Shown here in pieces: positions 37,701 to 46,700 of a stretch of DNA of 64,000 bases. This DNA comes from Diorhabda sublineata (Eukaryota > Arthropoda > Insecta > Coleoptera > Chrysomelidae), in assembly GCF_026230105.1 (NCBI RefSeq), contig NC_079484.1, forward strand, positions 9,687,805-9,751,804, given 5' to 3'. The notes under the pieces are model-generated. The model was given only the letters and a program-made list of their open reading frames with translations, ran no database searches and was not told the DNA's origin. Positions within the stretch are counted from its first letter, which is position 1. Each line of letters starts with the position of its first letter. The position numbers and the translations under genes are program-made.

Positions 37701-40700
37701 ACAAAATTTTTTATTATCATAGTGTTTCATTTAAATCCTGTTAGTATTTTTATGAAACACTTTGATCATAAATAAAAGTAGAAGGTATTGAAAAACGCCG
37801 ACTCTAGAGTTATTTTTGTAACGGCGGTCTGCGGAAACTGCGGTTTTCCAGTATGAATGGTTGGCGGTCCTGCTAATTACATCTTTAAGTGCTGTCTTTA
37901 CTTTACTTCATGTATTCCAGTTCGCTATTAATTTGAGTTTATTTTGTCAGTAATTAAAACTCTACAAAACCATAAATTGTGTCGGTCTGAGTTTGATTAG
38001 GTTAGAACATGAAAATTACATAAAAAGGACCAGATATATCTTTTGGTGATAAATCTGTCTGCACTTCTTGAGCACATCCACATGGAAATTCTTCTGGAAC
38101 ATTTTCTGTATTTGTACATGGAGTTTCAGTCTCTTCTAGTAAAACCTGAAGATATTCTTCTATAAAAAGATAATATTTAATTAAATTTTTCCCAATTAGA
38201 GCTGAGACTACGGACAGAAAAGAAGTAAGCTTCATCAAGCATCTTCCCAGTAACCTTTCACAAAGTTGGATTAATTATTGTATGAAGATTTTTATTCTAC
38301 GAACTACGAATGTGACATTCTCTACGATAATTACATTTTTTCCCCTTCCGTATCTTTTTTGCTTTGCATTAAATCAATATCTCAATCAGGGTTTAATATA
38401 TTCTCCAGATGTATCGGTTTCCCTGAAATAAAAGCAGAGACTGGACTGCTGCATCTAGCTGAAATATACTTTTCCTAGGCTGCTGTAAAGCACTTAACAG
38501 TTTACTAATGATTTGCACGTACCTGGAATAATTTACTTGGAGTATACTCACTTGTATATCTCACTTTTTCTTCTTTTAAATCTACTTTTTTTATAGCATC
38601 TACCCATCGGTTTCTACGTTCCTTGGACTGCTGGTTATGTTTGAACGACGTAATAGTCGGAATTCGAAAAAAACTGACAGCATAATAGGCATAATAAATA
38701 ACTTTTTGATTCCAACAAGATTGGCAAATTGAACCAAAGTTAGATATGTGTGTCGTCCATCAACCATATTTGTTTTCAAGTGACAGTTATTTGAAAAGGT
38801 CTATGAAGTGCTTGAAGTATTTCCTGCTTAGATTACGCTTACTTAAATTTCGATTAGGTTAGGTTCACTTTGGCTTCGATTAGGTTAGGTTCACTTTGGC
38901 TTCGATTACGTTAGGTTCACTTTAGCTTCGATTAGGTTAGGTTCACTTTAGCTTTGATTAGGTTAGGTTAAACAAAAGTTAGATATATGTGTCGTCGATC
39001 AACTATATTTGTTTTCAAGTTACAGTTATTGGAAAAGGCCTATGAAGGGCTTGCATTATTTCCAGGTTAGGTTACGTTAAACTTCGATTAGGTTAGGTTT
39101 ACGTTAGCTTTGATTAGGATAGGTTCACCTTAGCTTCGATTAGGTTAGGTTCACTTTAGCTTCGATTAGGTTAGGTTAGGTTGAACAAAAGTTATATATG
39201 TGTGTCGTCGATCAACCATATCTGTTTTCAAGTTACAGTTATTAGAAAAGGCCTATGAAGGGCTTGCATTATTTCCAGGTTAGGTTACGTTAAACTTCGA
39301 TTAGGTTAGGTTTACGTTAGCTTTGATTAGGATAGGTTCACCTTAGCTTCGATTAGGTTAGGTTCACTTTAGCTTCGATTAGGTTAGGTTAGGTTGAACA
39401 AAAGATATATGTGTGTCGTCGATCAACCATATTTGTTTTAAAGTTACAGTTATTAGAAAAGGCCTATGAAGGGCTTGCATTATTTCCAGGTTAGGTTACG
39501 TTAAACTTCGATTAGGTTAGGTTTACGTTAGCTTTGATTAGGATAGGTTCACCCTAGCTTCGATTAGGTTAGGTTCACTTTAGCTTCGATTAGGTTAGGT
39601 TAGGTTGAACAAAAGTTATATATGTGTGTCGTCGATCAACCATATTTGTTTTCAAGTTACAGTTATTAGAAAAGGCCTATGAAGGGCTTGCATTATTTCC
39701 AGGTTAGGTTACGTTAAACTTCGATTAGGTTAGGTTCACTTTAGCTTCGATTAGGTTAGGTTTATTTCAGCATTAGGTTAGGTTTATTTTAGCTTTAGGC
39801 TATGTTTACTTTAGCTTCAGGTTAGGTTTATTTAAATAGCCGATAACTCGGTAAAAAGATATTTTTCTATGAAATGCGATATTTTTATAAAGAGAAACCA
39901 GTTCAAAATTATATGTTTAAACGGGAACTATTAATTTCCTACATCTGGGATGTCGATAAATGGATTCTGGGATCTTGAAAACGTTAAATTGGCGTCTTAT
40001 GTATTATGATCATAAACCTGCCATATAAGGAAGTATTTCCAACGAAATATACAGACATTAACTTGAATTAGTAGTGATAATATTCATAGTGAACACACTA
40101 TTTCTAACCACTAATACTCTCAATTAGAGTTTGTAGAAACGCGCGTCACACGATGTAATTGTGTGTGTTGCTTTGATGAAATAAACAGTTTGTTTAATAT
40201 AGACATTAACCTAGCTAATAGTGTGATTTGATTTTTTCAGATATTCATAAAGACATATTTAAAGTTGGTAGATCTCAACATTGTGATGTATGTATAAACC
40301 AAACGGATCTGTGTAAACAATATAAAGACTTATTTAGCAAAGAACATTTTGTCATTTGTAGAGATCCAGATAATAAAATTGTTTATATAAAAGACATTAG
40401 TAGGAGTGGTACTTATTTAAATGGTCGTTTGATTGGCAAAAACAAAATGAACATCTTACAGCATGACGACAAAATATCCGTAGGAGGGAAATTAGAAAGT
40501 AAGTTGTGTAATATAGATATATTTAATTTGATATTTTAATACTAATACAAAATTATAATAAATATTTATAGATTTTTTTGTAATCAATAAAAAAGTATAT
40601 TTTTTGTTTTGAAAATAGTCCATTAACTATTTATACAGGCTGAGTCATGAGGAACTTTACATACTTCTGCCATATGTAGGAAAAATACTATGTGGCTACT

Positions 40701-43700
40701 AAAAAATTACTCTTCTTAATTTACAGTGTGATTTGGGAAAAGGACCATAAATTTTAAGTGGGGAGCATGCTTCAGTTACTTCAAGAAATCGATTTTTTAA
40801 AGGTTTTTTTGGTAAGGAAAGAAATATCAGATTGCAACGAAACTTTCAGTGTTTATTGTCATATATTTCAACAGTCTTCTCAATTTTTTTCAATTAGGTA
40901 CATATCATATTATGCCTGGTACAAGCATTTCGGCGCTTCGAGCGCGCATTTGTCGTGCGGCGGGAAAGATGCAGGTCGCTATTTCCATCTGAAACAAAGA
41001 GCTCAAAAAATCTAATTTTCAATAATATAACTTTTAATTAAACTAAGATAATTCAACAAAAAGGGAAAAATTCAACAATTTTTCGGTAATTCAAAAAAAA
41101 TTCACTCTAGATTGTTCAATTATGTCAAAACTTCTTGAAAAACTACTGATTGAGAAAATAGAACCGATTCTAAAACCACCAATTTGGATTTAGAGAGCAA
41201 CATGCCCCCCATCGAGTCACAAAAAAGTGTTCTAATCTTTTGAAGTTATAGAATACTGTTCGGCAGCCTTTTTACATATCGATCAGGCATTCGAAAAGGT
41301 CTGGCACAATGGACTACTATACAAAATCCCGCACAACCTTTTCCAAATCCTAAAATTCTGCAGAACAGACTCTTTCAAGTCAAAACCCGAGATTATATTA
41401 CCACTCTACATCCAATTATGTCAGGAGATTCACAAGGAAGTGCACTTGACCCGATCCTCTATCTTATGTACATGGAAGATATTCCCACAGACAACGTAAC
41501 TATTGCAAATGTAACTGCTGCGTTAGCATCTCACCAGGACCCAACTATGGCCTCTCATATATTGCAGACAAACTTGGACGTCATTTCGTTGTGACTAAAA
41601 ACTTGGAGAATATGTTACCTACACTCAAAGGAGAGGAACTTGTTCAACAGTAACATTAAACGGGCATCTTATGCAACAGAAAGAGAGTGCAAAATACCTT
41701 GGAATTCATCTGGACCGACGACTAACCTGGAGCACACACGTAATAACCAAGAGAAAGCCATTGGGTCTAAAACTCAGCAAACTGTACTGGTTAATAGGTC
41801 GAAAATCCCAACTAACAATCGACAACAAGCTGCTAATAAACAAAGTCACACTAAAACCCATCTGGAGTTATGGTATTTAACTATGGGGCACTGCATCCAA
41901 CTCTAGCAATTCTAGAAAGATTTCAATCAAAATTACTCAGAATTATTGTAAATGTCCAACAGCGTTATCGCTTTTGACCTTCCAAATTAAGTCAGTTGAA
42001 GAAGAAATATCTCTCATCTCAACACATTGGCTCAACCTCTAATGAAACCTCCCACCCAGCGAGGGCTTAGAAGGCATTTTCCGTGTGATATGCCTGACAG
42101 ATTTTAGTGTCATAGTGATGTGTTGTGTGGTTCGACGCTTGCTTACTATTTCTTCTGTGATTCCGAACATATTTCGAATTTGCTTCCGAAATTTTAGCGA
42201 CACATTCTTGGATAGTTTAGGAAGATATTCATAAAAATTTCGTTTCAATCGGATATTTCTTTTCTTCCCAACAAAACCTGGAAAAAATCGTATACATAAA
42301 TAAGAAAAACCTAGTACTTCCGATTTCCGAGTGAGTTTTTCTCAATAAATTTGGGAAGTAAAAATGAATGAGTTATCACGAAAAATATGTTTTATGCTTT
42401 TAAAAAATTTCTTCACAGGAAACTATAAATAAGTGTGAAAGTTGTCATAAATTATTTACCGTTAAACTTTGACTGCGAACAACTTGTAACCGAGTTGACT
42501 TGGCGAAAAATTATTTCAGGCTTTTTTTTGTAGGCCGTTCAATTTCATCCAAAAATATCTATTTCTTTTTATTACATAATAATTTGTTGAAATACATTAA
42601 TATTCAAAAAAAATTCCATGTAATTTAAACGGAAAATCAAAAATAACAATGCGGCACCTCTAAACATTGATATTAAGATCTTAAATTTTACCGGATTTTT
42701 TTTTTCGTCATCTTGGACGACAATTTCGTAGTAGCTACAAAATTTTTTGGGGGGAAAGAACATCAAACGCGAGCTTTTTCAGCTAATGGTAAGAGCTATT
42801 CCAAATCATGTCTTCCTTCTCCAAGTCATTCAAAGCAGACCTACTTGTGTTGTAAACTAAGATCACATTTCTTCTTCTCCAATATTTTCAATTCAAAACT
42901 TTCGAATTTAAAGCGCCATATGTCCTTGTTTTTTAAATCCAGAGTCAGGAACCATCCATTGACTGAACTTTGAGAGTATTTATTGTGGAAGGTCTTCTGG
43001 CTATAATCTCTTCAATATTCTCTTTTCTAGTGACTGGTTGAATAGTTTATTTATTAATTCATTCTTATGGTCATTGGATCGAATTTTGTATCTTGCGGAA
43101 TAGTTCTTTATCGTTTTGTCATCTTGAACGATTTTTTCGTAGTAGCTAAAAAATTTTTTTTGGCCCACCCTACTAATGATATCCTCCTTGAGGGACTATA
43201 TATGGTATAAGCTCCTCATGACTCACCGTGTATGGATCAAAACAGAGTTGAATGGACATTTTAGTAAATACGGTCTCTGTATTTGATCATAAAACATAAT
43301 TTTTGTTTCAGTTTTTATTTATAAATGCATGTATGATCGTGATACCAACTTTTTACCACCTGAGCTAAAAGAATTTTATGAACCCTCAAATGTATTGGGA
43401 AAAGGTGGAGCTGGAGAAGTAAGATTGGCTTATGAAAAAGTAATATTATAATCATTTAATAATATGTAATCTTACTAGAAATATTTCAGATTACTTGTAA
43501 AATGGTTGCCATAAAGAAAATTACAAAAGCTCGAAGTACTCCGTCACAAATATGCCAATTGAATCACCCAAGCAAAATTCGCACTGAAATCAGTATTCTT
43601 AGAGCATTGGATTATGTAAGTCCAAATATTTACTATAGTTACATATACCTGTTTTTTTATAAAACATAGCTAAATAAAATACTTTATTTCTGTCATGTAA

Positions 43701-46700
43701 GTGCAACAATAATTATGAACCCTATTGAACTTTTTAATACCTTAGGCCTCTTTAGAATTTTAAAGTATCGATTTAAATTTTTTCAATCTAAATTGTCCCC
43801 CTAGGACTCCAATAATATGCCCCAAAAAATTGTGGCCTTTAAGTACTCGGTTGGTTTTAAACATCGCAGATTAAGGGTATTGCAAAATGTTTCATCATTT
43901 TCTACTACTCAAAACTTCAAACGTTTTTATCTCAATATTGCATATTTTAGATTGGCTGGACTTATAACTCAGGCAATTTTCAATTGAATAAATCTTGATT
44001 ACATCATCTTTGAAATGATATGTACTATAAAATCACGTTTCTGTTATCTCAATTTATTCTGTAGTATTTCTGAAAAGAAATCCTCAAAAAGCCTATTTTT
44101 CCGCCCTCTACAGTGGTCCACCGCCTTTAAGTTTAAGGTCCCATAACAAACTGGGGATATGACTAATAAAATAATAATAATAATAATAATAATAATCGTG
44201 GGAAAAGTCAAATTATAGGGTAAAGGAGGATAACTAATCTAGCCTCGGTACTCTACTATCTATTTTCATCTAGTACTCTTTGTTCTCTATTCTTCTGTAC
44301 CTTAATTGAGATTGCCCCAAACACTAAGTTACAAGGCAGGTTCATTCCAATACAGAACAGGACCTGTCTAACTTGAAAACATCTCCAGCTGTATCTTTAA
44401 TGAAAGAAACGTCTTCACAACTTCTCTAGAAATTGGGGATACTATCGTTATCCATGTATTGATCCATCATTAGGAGGGTCAATTTTACTGAAACCAAGGT
44501 CTCTAGTGGCTTTTGTGAAACAGTCGTTGCGGCTCCGTACTAGATCAATGCTCTAACGGTCTGTAATGAATCCACGTCTCCATTGTCTCTAATGGAACCA
44601 CGTGCCCATTATCAATAAAGGATCCACACCCCCTCCCCTCATTGTCTCTAATGGATCCAGTTTTGTACAAAATTCCTCAAAATATTTTCGAGGTATGTAA
44701 TGGATCCCCATGCTCATTGCCTGTAATACCTTCTGCTTGTCCTGGAAACCTCGTTACTGTTGCTGTTTCTTGAAAGGTCGTGATCATTGCCTTAGAAGAA
44801 CTTTACGTGCATATGTGGCAACTATTTCCCTATATCTATTGATGTCTTTAGTCTCAAGTTATCGTCGGGTACCCTTGCATCTTATTAACAACAATCCCAA
44901 AATTATTTGGTAGTTTATACTTGAAATTAGAAGTAAATGGAAGTTTCTTGCATCCACATCTACAATATAGTAAAATCTTATTTACCAAACAATATAGTAC
45001 AATCTAATTTACCAAATAGATTAGATCCTTATTGAAAAATGCCAAAAAAGTGTCAAACATTTAAAACATATTTGTATGAAAAACACCTATATGGCTTCTT
45101 GTGCTAAAGTTTCATTTTAAAAATATAAAATTTAATTTTATATTTCAGCCTTTTATCATTAGTATGAAAAATATTGTGGAGACTCCAGTGGACGTATTTA
45201 TAGTATTAGATTATATGAAGGGGGGAGAACTGACGAATAGGATTTTATCAAATACACCCATGACAGAATCTAATATAAGGTTTCTATTTTATCAAATGGT
45301 TTTAGCGGTAGATTATCTTCATGCCAAGGGTATCACTCATAGAGATCTGAAAGTAAGTTTATTTTAAAAAAATAATTTTCTGTCAATTCCGTTATATTAG
45401 TTGCGATTCATGATTTTTATTGGTTTAGGAAAGATTTTTGGGAACCATAGACCCCCTATATTTTTAGATGGTTCATGACAATGTTATTTGTTCTAGATCA
45501 TCTATATTAACATGGTTCACGACAATGTTCTGACCAAATTAGCACCATCTAGGAGTGTAAAACTCACAAATATGTCACAACACTGGACAATGTAAAAATT
45601 GTACAATGAATATGAATCAACAACTAGAACTTCTGTATACGGACCAGAACCAAAAACACCAATTTACTTCAGCGGAATTGTTGTCTTGTTATTTATTTGT
45701 GGTTCCAGATCCATCTAAGGTTCGCAAATAACGAATTTGTAATTTTGAAATCTTCAATAAGGACCAAAACCATAATCACCAATGTACTACAAACTTTTGC
45801 GTAATTGTTGCCAACATGATTTCTATTTAGGGTTTCAAATTCATCTACGGTGTTGAAAAGGGCAAATTTGAATTTTGGAGAATAAGCTCCACTCCTTTGT
45901 TATCCCAGACTTCTAAATTCAAAACTGAGGCGACGACCTTAAATTTTTATTTATACTCTTTATATACATGCATTTTTGAATGAAATATTTAATATTTTTT
46001 ATGAATATATTTAACTTTTCAACTGGAAATTAGAGGATTATTTCACAACCAACTATTTACAATATTTCTGGGAAATTTTGAAAGTGATACTTAAACTCTA
46101 ACCTACTTGCAAATAGTCATTCATTCAATAGTGTCATTCAAAAAGCAGATTGATAACTCAAAAGATATTGGAACTATTATTTACCAAACATTTGAACCTG
46201 TTAAGCATATTTTTTCTATTGCTGTATTTTTAGCCAGAAAATGTGCTACTTTATTCAGAAGATGTAGAAACATTAGTGAAAGTGTCCGATTTTGGTTTGA
46301 GTAAAGTTACTGATGATAACACGATGATGAGGACAGTATGTGGAACATTAAGTTATATAGCTCCAGAAATATTAGACAGACGTATACGGCAATATAACAG
46401 ACAAGTTGACATATGGAGTTTGGGAGTCATACTATTTTATATGATTGGAAAAAGGTTACCGTTTAAGTATGTTTTCATACCGAATATTTTGTGTCATATT
46501 AAAGATACAATTTCTCTACAGATCACCTGATCGATGTTTAATGGAAAAATGTATCATTACTGGATCTTACAAGATGGAAGGTGATGATTGGAACCAAATC
46601 GGACCAAGTGCCAAAGACCTTGTTGGGAAAATGCTTACTGTTAAACCGGAAAAACGAATCACTGTTAGTGATATATTGAAACATCCATGGCTTTCAAATG

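Larger units (their letters stand above)
37203..40018. mobile_element. Foldback-like element with long inverted repeats and a THAP-domain relic, CHK2 intron 3
   Basis: The left end (about 37203-37680) and right end (about 38820-40018) are long, diverged inverted repeats. Shared blocks include GATCATAATA, CGTTTTC, CATTTATCGA, AACTGGTTTC, ATCGCATTTCA and ATCGGCTATTTAAA. Next to them are CCTAACCTAA-type repeats on the left and TTAGGTTAGG-type repeats on the right. The right arm is extended by a roughly 213-bp tandem array. The interior (about 37690-38720) holds minus-strand THAP-like sequence. This architecture resembles Foldback/Galileo-type elements. Ends are approximate and no target duplication was clear. 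Confidence 0.7.

Noticed and set aside
37520..39790. TTAGG/CCTAA motifs as an interstitial telomere
   Set aside because: Only pairs of the pentamer occur, spaced by unrelated sequence inside inverted repeats. A true telomeric tract would be long and uninterrupted.
38729..39790. CRISPR array
   Set aside because: The spacing is about 213 bp with no unique spacers, and the host is eukaryotic; it is a tandem minisatellite.
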